Positions 10,383 to 18,593 of a stretch of DNA of 64,000 nt are shown in pieces (position 1 is the first letter of the stretch; each line of letters begins with the position of its first letter). Made by a program: the position numbers and the translations under genes. The notes beneath the pieces are model-generated. The model was given only the letters and a program-made list of their open reading frames with translations. It had not been told where the DNA came from and searched no databases. Origin of the DNA: Acidimicrobiales bacterium (GTDB lineage: Bacteria > Actinomycetota > Acidimicrobiia > Acidimicrobiales > Aldehydirespiratoraceae); contig JAQWMR010000001.1 in the NCBI GenBank assembly GCA_029246685.1, forward strand, positions 219,246 to 283,245, in the 5' to 3' direction.

Positions 10383-11990
10383 ATGCAGTCACTACTCCTC
10401 GCCGCTGAGGGCGGATCCGCGAGCTTCCCGGTGCTTTCCGCGCTCGTGATCCTGCCAGTGATCGGCGCGCTCACGCTGCTGCTCCTGCCCAACAACCGGC
10501 CGGAGAACTTCAAGCAGCTGGCCTTTCTCTTCTCGTCCCTCGTGGGCGCCATGGCGATCTGGATCCTCACGGACTTCGACACCGCCCACGCCGCGGACTT
10601 CCAGCACCAGAACTCCCACACCTGGATCGAGAGCCTCGGCATCTCGTGGCATCTCGGTATCGACGGCATCTCGCTGTGGCTCGTCGTGCTCACTGCCGTG
10701 ATCTTCCCGATCGCCATCATCGCGATCGACGCGGAGCACACGCCGAAGGCGTACTACGCCTGGCTGCTCATTCTCGAGGCCGGTTGCATGGGCGTCTTCC
10801 TCGCCCTCGACCTGTTCGCCTTCTTCGTCTTCTTCGAGATCGTCCTCATACCGATGTACTTCCTCATCGGGCAGTGGGGCCACGGCGAGCGGGCCTACGC
10901 GGCCACGAAGTTCTTCATCTACACGATGTTCGGGTCCGCGTTGATGCTTGTCGGCATCCTGTCGCTCGCGTTCCTCAACCAGGCCGAGACGGGCGTCCTC
11001 ACCTTCAACCTGATCGAACTGGCGGAGTCGCAGGCGATCGCCACCACGACGGCCCGGTGGATCTTCCTGTCGTTCGCGCTCGCGTTCGCAGTGAAGGTCC
11101 CGTTGTTCCCGGTCCACACCTGGCTGCCCGACGCGCACACCAACGCGCCCACGGCCGGCTCGGTCATCCTCGCCGCGGTGATGCTGAAGCTCGGCACCTA
11201 CGGCTTCCTGCGTTTCGGCGTCTACCTGTTCCCGGAAGCGGCGGTCTGGTTCGCTCCTGCGCTCGTCACGCTCGGCACGATCGGCATCATCTATGGCGCC
11301 ATCGCGGCCACGATGCAGCGCGACCTCAAGCGGCTCGTCGCGTATTCGTCTGTCGCCCACCTCGGTTTCATCGTGATCGGTACCTTCGCTCTCAACACCG
11401 AGGGCATCGAGGGCGGCATCCTTCAGATGGTCAACCACGGCCTGTCGACCGGCGCGCTCTTCCTGCTCGTCGGCTGGATCTACGACCGGCGCCACACCCG
11501 CGAGATCAGCGAGCTCGGTGGCCTCCAGAAGCCGGCGCCGTTCTTCGCCGGCGTCTTCATGGTCGTCATGCTCTCGTCGATCGGCCTGCCCGGACTCAAT
11601 GGCTTCGTCGGCGAGTTCCTCACGCTCATCGGTGCCTTCGCCGCCCACCGTTGGTGGGCCGTCGTTGCTGCCAGCGGCGTCATCATCGCGGCCCTCTACC
11701 TGCTCTGGGCCTACCAGCGTGTGTTCCACGGTCCCGCCGAGGGCGAGAACGCGACCATGAAGGACCTCACGTTCAAGGAGGCGCTGATCATGGCGCCGTT
11801 CCTGTTCGGCATCGTGTTCATGGGCGTGTATCCCAAGCCGGTCATCGAACGGATGGAGCCCGCGGTCGAGGCGCTCATCGAGCACGTCGAGTTCCACGTC
11901 GAAGACTTCGAATCCCCGCGGCCGGGTCACCTCGGTCCGGTGGACGACCACGGCGACGACGGCGCCGTGTCTGAAGAGGACGATCACTGA
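10383..11990 (+). CDS. nuoM: NADH-quinone oxidoreductase subunit M (copy 1)
   Basis: NuoM (535 aa) is the ND4-type antiporter-like membrane subunit. The signature VPLFPVHTWLPDAHTNAP is followed by a helix containing VMLKLGTYGFLRF, carrying the key lysine. The start ATG directly abuts the TAG of nuoL (TAGATG). The C-terminus is a His/Asp/Glu-rich hydrophilic tail of about 40 residues. The stop overlaps the nuoN start by one base. Confidence 0.96.
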   Translation: MQSLLLAAEGGSASFPVLSALVILPVIGALTLLLLPNNRPENFKQLAFLFSSLVGAMAIWILTDFDTAHAADFQHQNSHTWIESLGISWHLGIDGISLWLVVLTAVIFPIAIIAIDAEHTPKAYYAWLLILEAGCMGVFLALDLFAFFVFFEIVLIPMYFLIGQWGHGERAYAATKFFIYTMFGSALMLVGILSLAFLNQAETGVLTFNLIELAESQAIATTTARWIFLSFALAFAVKVPLFPVHTWLPDAHTNAPTAGSVILAAVMLKLGTYGFLRFGVYLFPEAAVWFAPALVTLGTIGIIYGAIAATMQRDLKRLVAYSSVAHLGFIVIGTFALNTEGIEGGILQMVNHGLSTGALFLLVGWIYDRRHTREISELGGLQKPAPFFAGVFMVVMLSSIGLPGLNGFVGEFLTLIGAFAAHRWWAVVAASGVIIAALYLLWAYQRVFHGPAEGENATMKDLTFKEALIMAPFLFGIVFMGVYPKPVIERMEPAVEALIEHVEFHVEDFESPRPGHLGPVDDHGDDGAVSEEDDH

Positions 11991-13723
11991 TGCTCGGCCA
12001 GCTCCCCACCCCGCCGGTCGAGACCCCCGATGTCGTCTGGTCCGCGCTCAGCCCGATCCTCGCCCTCGCAGTCGGCGCGATCCTGCTGATCATGTTCCGC
12101 TCGATCGTGAAGCGGATGCCGGAGGAGTACGACGCCACGCTGACCATGCTCGTCGGCCCGGTGACGGTTCTCGCGATGTGGATCGTCGGCGGGCTTGTCG
12201 GCACCGACGTGCCCCTCGCCGACCTGCGAGACGATGTCGGCGAACCCGCCTTCTACATCGGCCTTGCGCTGGTGCTGATCGTCTCCGCCCTGTTCGTCAA
12301 GGCGCTCGAGATCGGGTTCGACGCGGCGTTCACGGTCGGCGTCGGCCTCGTGTCGTTCGCCGCCACTGTCGTTGTCTGGCAACAGCACTTCCGGGCTCAG
12401 CCGATCACCGAGGAGGAGTTCCTCGCCGGCGTCGCGCCGGACTTCGGCGGACCGATTGCTGCGTTCGGCACGCAGTACGGCGTCGACGGGTTCGCGCTCG
12501 TCTTCGGCGGCGTGATCGCACTGGCCGTCGTGCTCAGTGCTCTCCTGTTCGACGATTACCTCCGCCGTGAGGGCATCGACGGCGCGGAGATGTACGTCCT
12601 GCTGATGCTGTCTGCTGCCGGCGGGCTCATCATGGCCGGCTCTAACGATCTCATCGTGCTGTTCCTCGGCCTCGAGACGCTCTCGATCGCTGTCTACGTG
12701 ATGGCAGCCATGCACACGAAGCGGACGGAATCGCTCGAGTCGGGCCTCAAGTACTTCATCCTCGGGGCGTTCTCGTCCGCGTTTCTGCTCTACGGCATGG
12801 CGATGATCTACGGCGCCACGGGATCGCTCAACCTCGTCGGGATCCGGATCTACCTTGAGTCCGTGATCATCCTCGACAACGCGATGCTGCTCGCTGGGTT
12901 CGCGCTGCTCCTCGTCGGCCTCGGGTTCAAGGTGGCCGCCGTGCCGTTCCACGCCTGGACGCCCGACGTCTACCAGGGTGCGCCCACTCCGGTGGTGGCG
13001 TTCATGGCTTCTGCAGTCAAGGCCGCCGCCTTCGCGGCGCTCGTGCGGGTCTTCTATCTCGCCTTCATCGACTTCCGAGACGACTGGCAGCCGGTGATCT
13101 ACGCCATGGCGGTGTTGACGTTGCTCGTCGGCGCCTTCCTGGCAATCGTGCAGCGTGATGCCAAACGCATGCTGGCGTACTCGTCGATCGGCCACGCCGG
13201 CTTCATCCTCGTGGGCGTGCAGGCGGCGACCGAGCGCGGTGTCGCCTCCGTCGTCTTCTACGCCGCGGCCTACACCTTCATGGTCGTCGGCTCGTTCGGC
13301 GTGCTGTCGGTGGTGTCCGGACGGGGCGATCGAGCGTCCAGCCTCGACGATCTCAATGGCCTGAACCGGCGGAGCCCGGTGCTCGCATTCGCGCTGACGC
13401 TCTTCCTCCTGGGTCAGGCCGGTGTGCCGCTCACGACCGGGTTCGTTGCCAAGTTCGAAGTGCTCAGCGCGGCGGTCGACGCCCGCTCGTACTGGCTCGC
13501 GGTCATCGCCATGATCTCCGCAGTCGTGTCCGCTTTCCTCTACCTGCGGATTGTTCTGTCGATGTATCTCGGCACGGTTGATGAGGACGCTGAGCCCATA
13601 TCGGTGCATCCCACCGCGGCCCTTGCCATCGGCGTCGCGCTCGTCCTCACCATCGGCTTCGGCCTGGTTCCGGGGCCGATCGATCAATTGGCCAACGACG
13701 CCATCCTCGCCCTCGCCGGCTGA
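11990..13723 (+). CDS. nuoN: NADH-quinone oxidoreductase subunit N (copy 1)
   Basis: NuoN (577 aa) is the ND2-type antiporter-like subunit and closes this nuo operon. It carries VPFHAWTPDVYQGAPTPVV and the following helix with the conserved lysine (ASAVKAAAFAALV). It has about 14 predicted helices and is some 80 residues longer than the second NuoN. The start overlaps nuoM (TGATG), and a further membrane protein follows after 3 nt, so transcription probably continues. Confidence 0.96.
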   Translation: MLGQLPTPPVETPDVVWSALSPILALAVGAILLIMFRSIVKRMPEEYDATLTMLVGPVTVLAMWIVGGLVGTDVPLADLRDDVGEPAFYIGLALVLIVSALFVKALEIGFDAAFTVGVGLVSFAATVVVWQQHFRAQPITEEEFLAGVAPDFGGPIAAFGTQYGVDGFALVFGGVIALAVVLSALLFDDYLRREGIDGAEMYVLLMLSAAGGLIMAGSNDLIVLFLGLETLSIAVYVMAAMHTKRTESLESGLKYFILGAFSSAFLLYGMAMIYGATGSLNLVGIRIYLESVIILDNAMLLAGFALLLVGLGFKVAAVPFHAWTPDVYQGAPTPVVAFMASAVKAAAFAALVRVFYLAFIDFRDDWQPVIYAMAVLTLLVGAFLAIVQRDAKRMLAYSSIGHAGFILVGVQAATERGVASVVFYAAAYTFMVVGSFGVLSVVSGRGDRASSLDDLNGLNRRSPVLAFALTLFLLGQAGVPLTTGFVAKFEVLSAAVDARSYWLAVIAMISAVVSAFLYLRIVLSMYLGTVDEDAEPISVHPTAALAIGVALVLTIGFGLVPGPIDQLANDAILALAG

Positions 13724-13726
13724 TCG

Positions 13727-14197
13727 ATGGACTCTGCCGGACCGCCCGAGCGAGGTCCGGCCCCTGTCTCCTGGGACGAAGCGCGCGAGGTCGTCTCGCT
13801 TGGGCTGTCGCTGTGTGCTGCGTTGATGGCGCTCGCGCCGATCATCATTCGGCTGATCGATGGTCAGCTCGACCGTTGGGCGTGGAACGGGACGCTCACG
13901 AGTTCGACCCAACCGCTCGTCGGCATCATCATCCTGGGCGCAGCGGTACTTGTCGCCACGACGCCGGCCGTGGATGTGGCGCCCGGTCTGCGCCGAGCAG
14001 TCAACGTGGTCGCCGGGTTCGTGCTCGTGCTGGCTCTCATCCTCATCGTCGATCTGCTGTTCGGCCCGACGGCCGGCGGGGTGCGCAACTTCTTCAAGCG
14101 GTTCCCGACGGTCATGCGGTTCCCGCTCCCGACCGCGCTGATGGCGGGGTTGGCCGGATGGCTCGCCCGCCGCGTCGTACCCTTCCCCAGTGGGTGA
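13727..14197 (+). CDS. Small four-helix membrane protein of unknown function
   Basis: I do not recognise a family. The 156-residue product has a short soluble N-terminus, about four hydrophobic segments (near 24-42, 63-80, 92-112 and 134-150) and a basic patch RNFFKRFP before the last one. It starts 3 nt after nuoN and overlaps the next gene by 8 bp, so it is probably co-transcribed with the complex I operon, but nothing in the sequence shows that it is a complex I component. Confidence 0.75.
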   Translation: MDSAGPPERGPAPVSWDEAREVVSLGLSLCAALMALAPIIIRLIDGQLDRWAWNGTLTSSTQPLVGIIILGAAVLVATTPAVDVAPGLRRAVNVVAGFVLVLALILIVDLLFGPTAGGVRNFFKRFPTVMRFPLPTALMAGLAGWLARRVVPFPSG

Positions 14198-15392
14198 CCT
14201 GCGGCGCGTCCTGGTCGGCGTATTGATCGTCTCGCTGCTGGCGGTGTCGCCCGCAAGCGGGATCGAACCGACCTCGGTGGCCGTGAGCGCCGAGACGTAT
14301 CTCGCGATGTACGACGAGGCCACGCTGCGGGGCGTCGAGCAGCCGCAGGCGGAGGTCTACGACCTCTTCATCGACATCACGGGCAACGAGGAACTCGACC
14401 TCCGGATCCGGGAGATCGCGGAATTCCGCGGCTACATCCGCCAGCCGCTTGCGGCCGCCGAGCTCGTGCCGGTGGACGGACGTCTCCTGCAACCTCCGGC
14501 CGCCGAGGCATGGGAGGCGCTGCAGGCCAATGCCCGCGCCGATGGCGTGGCGCTCAGGATGACGTCCGCGTTTCGTGACCTCCGCGATCAGCAGATTCTC
14601 TTTCGTGGTCGACTCGGCGGGCGGACCTCCGACGCAGCGATCTTCGCGACACTCCGGTTCTCCGCGCCGCCCGGCTACTCGAAGCATCACGGCGGATACG
14701 CGGTCGACATCGGTCAGACCGGTGTGGAACGAGGCGGGTTCATCAACACCCGTGCGTATGCGTGGCTTGCCGCAGACGACTTCGCCCGGCCGAAGGCGCA
14801 CGGCTTCGTGCCGTCGTACCCAGAGGGCGGCGATTTCATGGGCCCCGATCCGGAACCGTGGGAGCTCGTCTGGATCGGGACGGGCCGCATCGCCTGCGGC
14901 CTCGGGGCCAGCTTCCCCTCGGGCTTCTGCGATGTGGGGCCCGGCCCCCGAGCGGCCGACATCGGGTGGCTCGTCGACCGCGGCCTGACCGTCGGCTGTG
15001 CCCCGGGCCGGTTCTGCCCGGACGACCCGATCACCCGCGGCGAGGCCGCGTCGATGTTCTGGCGTCTGCACGAGGCGCCGACCCCGACCGGGGAAGCGCC
15101 GTTCGCTGACGTCTACGCGACCGACCACTTCGCAACGGCCGTCGACTGGCTCTGGAGCGAGGGGCTCACCGAAGGGACGAGCTCGACCACCTTCTCACCC
15201 GATGTGTTCCTGACGCCGGGCGATTCGTTCGCATTCGTGGTCCGCCTCGGCGCCGCCGACCTCCCTCCGCCGATCGGCATGGCGGGCCCGATCCCCGAGT
15301 TCGCGACCGAAGTTGTTGCGCTCGGCGACATCGGATCGCAGCTCAGCCGCGCCGAGTTCGCCTCCATCCTTCGGGCTGCTGCGGTCCGCTGA
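14190..15392 (+). CDS. Exported VanY-like D,D-carboxypeptidase with SLH repeats
   Basis: Residues 1-24 form a signal peptide. A VanY/DacY-type peptidase domain follows (about 100-230), with SKHHGGYAVD at 164-173 matching the family SxHxxGxAxD zinc motif. The downstream motif, normally EPWH and supplying the second His ligand, reads EPWE (222-225) here, so metal binding or activity may be altered. Residues ~245-360 hold two S-layer-homology-like repeats, each with a FCPDDPITRGEA- or FSPDVFLTPGDS-type element, suggesting cell-envelope attachment. GTG 14190 overlaps the upstream gene by 8 bp; it starts directly at the basic MGDLRRV n-region. Confidence 0.85.
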   Translation: MGDLRRVLVGVLIVSLLAVSPASGIEPTSVAVSAETYLAMYDEATLRGVEQPQAEVYDLFIDITGNEELDLRIREIAEFRGYIRQPLAAAELVPVDGRLLQPPAAEAWEALQANARADGVALRMTSAFRDLRDQQILFRGRLGGRTSDAAIFATLRFSAPPGYSKHHGGYAVDIGQTGVERGGFINTRAYAWLAADDFARPKAHGFVPSYPEGGDFMGPDPEPWELVWIGTGRIACGLGASFPSGFCDVGPGPRAADIGWLVDRGLTVGCAPGRFCPDDPITRGEAASMFWRLHEAPTPTGEAPFADVYATDHFATAVDWLWSEGLTEGTSSTTFSPDVFLTPGDSFAFVVRLGAADLPPPIGMAGPIPEFATEVVALGDIGSQLSRAEFASILRAAAVR

Positions 15393-15402
15393 ACCCGCGA
15401 AC

Positions 15403-15435
15403 TAGATTCACCGAGAGCCGAGATCACCCAGGAGT
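15403..15435 (+). promoter_or_regulatory. Probable -10 box and ribosome binding site for the 15440 gene
   Basis: TAGATT at 15403-15408 is a good -10 box. An mRNA starting near 15415 would carry the AGGAG Shine-Dalgarno at 15430-15434, five bases before ATG 15440. This is one of the fewer genes here with a conventional leader. Confidence 0.5.
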
Positions 15436-15439
15436 CGTC

Positions 15440-16522
15440 ATGAGTGAGCTACCCATCTCGCTGTCGGATCTGACGCCGGCGTTCGTGTCCGAACGTCTTG
15501 CGGCCCGAGGCAACGATGTAGAGGTCGCAACGGTCGACGTCACCCCGCTGCCAGGCTTCAGCGGCCTGATGGGGGAGGTGCAGGTGATTGCGCTCACCTA
15601 CGCGGAGGACGCCGACCTGCCGTCCACGATGATCGGCAAATGCCCGCTCGATGACGACATGGCGCGGATGTACAACGAGGTCATGAACTCGTACAAGCGA
15701 GAGAACGGGTTCTACCGGGACCTGTCCGGCCAGGTGCCGATGCGGGTCCCAGAGGTCTTCGTCAACGAATACGACGAGGCCGCGGGCCGTGGCGTGCTGC
15801 TGATCGAGAAGATCGAAGGCGAGGCGGGCGACATTCTGAACGGACCGGACATCGAGATGTTCGACACGCTCGTTCGTCAGCTCGGGACCATGCACGGCGA
15901 GTACTGGCTGAATCCGGCATACGGCGAGCTGGACTGGGCGATCGACTGGACCCTGCCGTCGCTCAAGCTCGGCATCCCGATCATCCAAGGCGCCTGGGTG
16001 CCGATGCGTGCCGCTCGCCCTGACTTGGCGCCCGTCGAGATCCTCGACTTCTTCGAACGCACCTGGATCTTCGACACGGAGACCTGGCTCGAGCGGGTTG
16101 CCGAGCGGCCGTGGACGATGATCCACGGCGACTACGAGTTCGACAACATCTTCTTCGCCGCCGACGGCCCGGTGATCCTCGATTGGCAGACGCTCATGCG
16201 TAGCTTCCCGGGCGGCGATCTCGCCTGGTTCCTAGGCCTCGGAGCGACCGACGAGTCCGTTGCGGAGGAGAGGTCGCTGCTCGACTCCTACCTCGCCGCG
16301 TTCACGGCCGCCGGCGGGCCGGCGTGGTCACGCGACGAACTGATCGACGACATGGCCGCGTCACTGCAGTTCCACTGCACCTCCGCGGTCGCCACGTTGC
16401 AGGGCCTTGTCGAAGCCGGTGTCCCCGAGGAGGACCGAGGCCGTCAGCGCTTCGAGAAGATGACTTCCGGAATGATGGCGTGCGCAGTCCGCTGGAACGT
16501 CCTCGACCGCGTCCAGGAGTAG
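15440..16522 (+). CDS. Aminoglycoside-phosphotransferase/EcKinase-like protein
   Basis: The 360-residue product has the kinase-like phosphotransferase fold of the APH/ecdysteroid-kinase-like group. The catalytic loop is MIHGDYEFDN, about residues 228-237, and the Mg-binding Asp lies in VILDWQ. The N-lobe includes TMIGKCPLDDD, with a candidate ATP-binding lysine. Such proteins phosphorylate small hydroxylated molecules; in actinomycetes they are often found near steroid or xenobiotic catabolic genes, which fits the SDR and amidohydrolase downstream, but the substrate cannot be read from the sequence. Confidence 0.85.
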   Translation: MSELPISLSDLTPAFVSERLAARGNDVEVATVDVTPLPGFSGLMGEVQVIALTYAEDADLPSTMIGKCPLDDDMARMYNEVMNSYKRENGFYRDLSGQVPMRVPEVFVNEYDEAAGRGVLLIEKIEGEAGDILNGPDIEMFDTLVRQLGTMHGEYWLNPAYGELDWAIDWTLPSLKLGIPIIQGAWVPMRAARPDLAPVEILDFFERTWIFDTETWLERVAERPWTMIHGDYEFDNIFFAADGPVILDWQTLMRSFPGGDLAWFLGLGATDESVAEERSLLDSYLAAFTAAGGPAWSRDELIDDMAASLQFHCTSAVATLQGLVEAGVPEEDRGRQRFEKMTSGMMACAVRWNVLDRVQE

Positions 16523-16564
16523 CGGTTTGGACGGGGTTCAGGTCGCGGGAGCAGACTGAACGAC

Positions 16565-17695
16565 ATGCCTCTCAGCCCTGGTGACGACTACCTCATCCAT
16601 CAGTTTCCCGAGCCGATCGACACCGTCTACACCGGTGATCGCCACTTCTACGATCGCTACTACTTCAACATGCACGGGTCGGACGACTCGCTGTTCATGG
16701 TGTTCGGGATGGGCCAGTACCCGAACCTCGGCGTGACCGATGCGTTCGTCACCGTCGCCCACGGCGACCATCAGGTGACGGTTCGTGCCAGCCGCGAGCT
16801 CGGGTCGGACCGGATGAACTCGACCGTCGGCCCGTTGAAGGTCGAGGTCGTCGAGGGCCTCCGCGAGCTTCGTCTCACCTGCGACGAGAACGAGTGGGGG
16901 CTGTCCTGCGACCTCACCTTCCGGGCGATGACGGAGGCGCTCGCCGAGCCGAAGTCCATCACCTACGTCCAGCAGCGCCAGACGCAGGACACCTACCGTC
17001 TCGCCCACGTCGGTTCCTACGAGGGATGGCTCGAGATCGACGGCGTTCGCTACGACATCACGCCGGATCGCTGGATGGGCGCCCGCGACCACAGCTGGGG
17101 TGTGCGCCACGGTGTCGGCGAGCCGGAGCCGAAGGGCATCGGCGCCAAGATCCATCCGGACATGTCGATGGGGTTCTTCCACAACTGGCTGCCGATCCAG
17201 TTCGACGACCACATGGTGAAGATCACGATCGACAACGACCACGCCGGACGGCGAATCCTCGAAGAGGCCGTGAAGCTCTACAACCTCGGCGACGAGCGTG
17301 AACCCGAGCACCTTGGTCGGCCCGAGATCGACATCACCTACTTCTCCGGCACCCGCGAGATCGAGACCGCGACGATCTGGTTCAGCGGCGATGGCGCGTC
17401 GGATCTGTGGATCACGACGACACCGCTCAGGACCGTCTACCTGAAGGCCGGTTCGGGCTACATGAACGACGGCTACTGGGGCCACGGCGTCTGGCAGGGC
17501 GACGAGTTGAAGGTCGAGGGCGTCGACACGCCGATCGGTGAGCCGACCGAACGACTCGACATCGCCTTCCTCAACGAGACGCTCTGCCGCCACGAGACCA
17601 ACGACGGCCGTGTCGGCTACGGCATGCACGAAAACCTCGCCGCCGGCCTCTACATCCCCTTCGGCTGGACCTCCCCCGACGCCGTCGCCGACTGA
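16565..17695 (+). CDS. CrtC/AttH-like lipocalin-type protein of unknown function
   Basis: The 376-residue soluble protein resembles actinobacterial proteins of the AttH/hydroxyneurosporene-synthase-like superfamily. The best marker is GARDHSWGVR at about residues 173-182. No signal peptide or membrane helix is seen. The ATG lies 7 nt after CAGACT (16552-16557), a weak leaderless-type -10, and no Shine-Dalgarno is well placed. It stands between a phosphotransferase and a convergent SDR. Exact function unknown; a role in lipid or steroid metabolism is inference from context. Confidence 0.7.
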   Translation: MPLSPGDDYLIHQFPEPIDTVYTGDRHFYDRYYFNMHGSDDSLFMVFGMGQYPNLGVTDAFVTVAHGDHQVTVRASRELGSDRMNSTVGPLKVEVVEGLRELRLTCDENEWGLSCDLTFRAMTEALAEPKSITYVQQRQTQDTYRLAHVGSYEGWLEIDGVRYDITPDRWMGARDHSWGVRHGVGEPEPKGIGAKIHPDMSMGFFHNWLPIQFDDHMVKITIDNDHAGRRILEEAVKLYNLGDEREPEHLGRPEIDITYFSGTREIETATIWFSGDGASDLWITTTPLRTVYLKAGSGYMNDGYWGHGVWQGDELKVEGVDTPIGEPTERLDIAFLNETLCRHETNDGRVGYGMHENLAAGLYIPFGWTSPDAVAD

Positions 17696-17701
17696 TTACG
17701 T

Positions 17702-17724
17702 AACGGGGGGTCTGACCCCCCGTT
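17702..17724. terminator. Perfect palindrome AACGGGGGGTC-T-GACCCCCCGTT between convergent genes
   Basis: The arms are 11 bp and perfect around a single central base. It lies between the stops of two convergent genes (17695 and 17732), so it could act as a terminator in both directions, although no U-tract follows. It is a close copy of the palindrome at 50283-50309, also between convergent genes, and shares its core with 7633-7672. Confidence 0.6.
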
Positions 17725-17731
17725 GCAGTCG

Positions 17732-18553
17732 CTAGCTCTCGGGGACGACGCCGGCTTCGATGGCGGCCATGATCGCGTCGTGGCGGCGTTGCTCTATGGT
17801 GGCGAAGCCGTACTCGGGGCTCTCAGGGATGCCGGCGAAGACGTAGCGATCGCCGGCCTTGATCGCGTCGATGAGGCGGTCCGCACACGTCGAGGGATCA
17901 AGCCCCACCTTCCCGGCGTACTCCTTGTACGGGTGGTTGCGCTTCTCGCCGAGGTCGGCCGGCCGGTTGCGTTCAGCGTCGGTGATCATCGAGCGAAGCT
18001 GGCCGGGGAACAGTGCCGTGACGCCGATGGGCGAACCGTCGAGTTCGTCGGCGAGCGACTCGGTGAGCGTCAGGATGGCAGCCTTGGACGTGCCATAGAT
18101 GCCGGTCGCGCCGAGCGCCGCGATCGAGGCGGTGTTGACGATGTGACCAGGCTCGCCCCCCTCCTGCATGCGCGGGAGAAACGAGAGCACGCCGTGAATG
18201 GTGCCCATCACGTTCACGCCGTACACCCACTGCCAGTCCTCGAGCGTCGACTCGCCGAACTCAGTGAAGAGCAGGACGCCGGCGTTGTTGCACACGACAT
18301 GAGCCGCGCCGAACTCCGCGTAGACCGCGTCGGCGAGCGCGTCGACGGACGCGGGGTCGGACACGTCGACCCGAACGGCCATCGTCGCCGAACCCTTGCC
18401 TCCAAGACGACCCGCCACCTTCTCGGCATTGTCGATGTCGATGTCTGCCACCACGGTCCGCATACCCGCGGCCGCGAAGCCGTAGACGAGCGCTTCCCCG
18501 ATCCCGCTTGCAGCACCCGTGACAACCGCGACTTTTCCCTGCAGATCTTCCAC
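17732..18553 (-). CDS. Short-chain dehydrogenase/reductase
   Basis: A 273-residue classical SDR. The NAD(P)-binding TGAASGIG is at 12-19, NNAG at 89-92, and the catalytic triad is Ser143, Tyr153 and Lys157. An acidic residue at the end of strand 2 (VADIDID, 35-41) favours NAD(H). The GTG start lies 7 nt downstream of a TACGGT -10 box on the minus strand, consistent with a leaderless mRNA. Divergent from the amidohydrolase. Substrate unknown; similar SDRs act on alcohols, steroids and acyl-CoA derivatives. Confidence 0.92.
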   Translation of the reverse strand: MEDLQGKVAVVTGAASGIGEALVYGFAAAGMRTVVADIDIDNAEKVAGRLGGKGSATMAVRVDVSDPASVDALADAVYAEFGAAHVVCNNAGVLLFTEFGESTLEDWQWVYGVNVMGTIHGVLSFLPRMQEGGEPGHIVNTASIAALGATGIYGTSKAAILTLTESLADELDGSPIGVTALFPGQLRSMITDAERNRPADLGEKRNHPYKEYAGKVGLDPSTCADRLIDAIKAGDRYVFAGIPESPEYGFATIEQRRHDAIMAAIEAGVVPES

Positions 18554-18560
18554 GGCGTTG

Positions 18561-18587
18561 ACCGTAAACCGGCATGACTCCTAGCGT
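18561..18587. promoter_or_regulatory. Divergent leaderless-type -10 boxes
   Basis: ACCGTA at 18561-18566 reads TACGGT on the minus strand, 7 nt before the GTG of the SDR at 18553. TAGCGT at 18582-18587 lies 6 nt before the ATG of the amidohydrolase at 18594. Both spacings put the predicted transcription start at the start codon. Confidence 0.55.
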
Positions 18588-18593
18588 CGACCC

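Noticed and set aside
11984-14323. A 779-residue minus-strand open frame
   Set aside because: Antisense of nuoN and the following genes; composition is His/Arg/Asp/Glu-rich as expected for a reverse shadow of high-GC membrane-protein genes.
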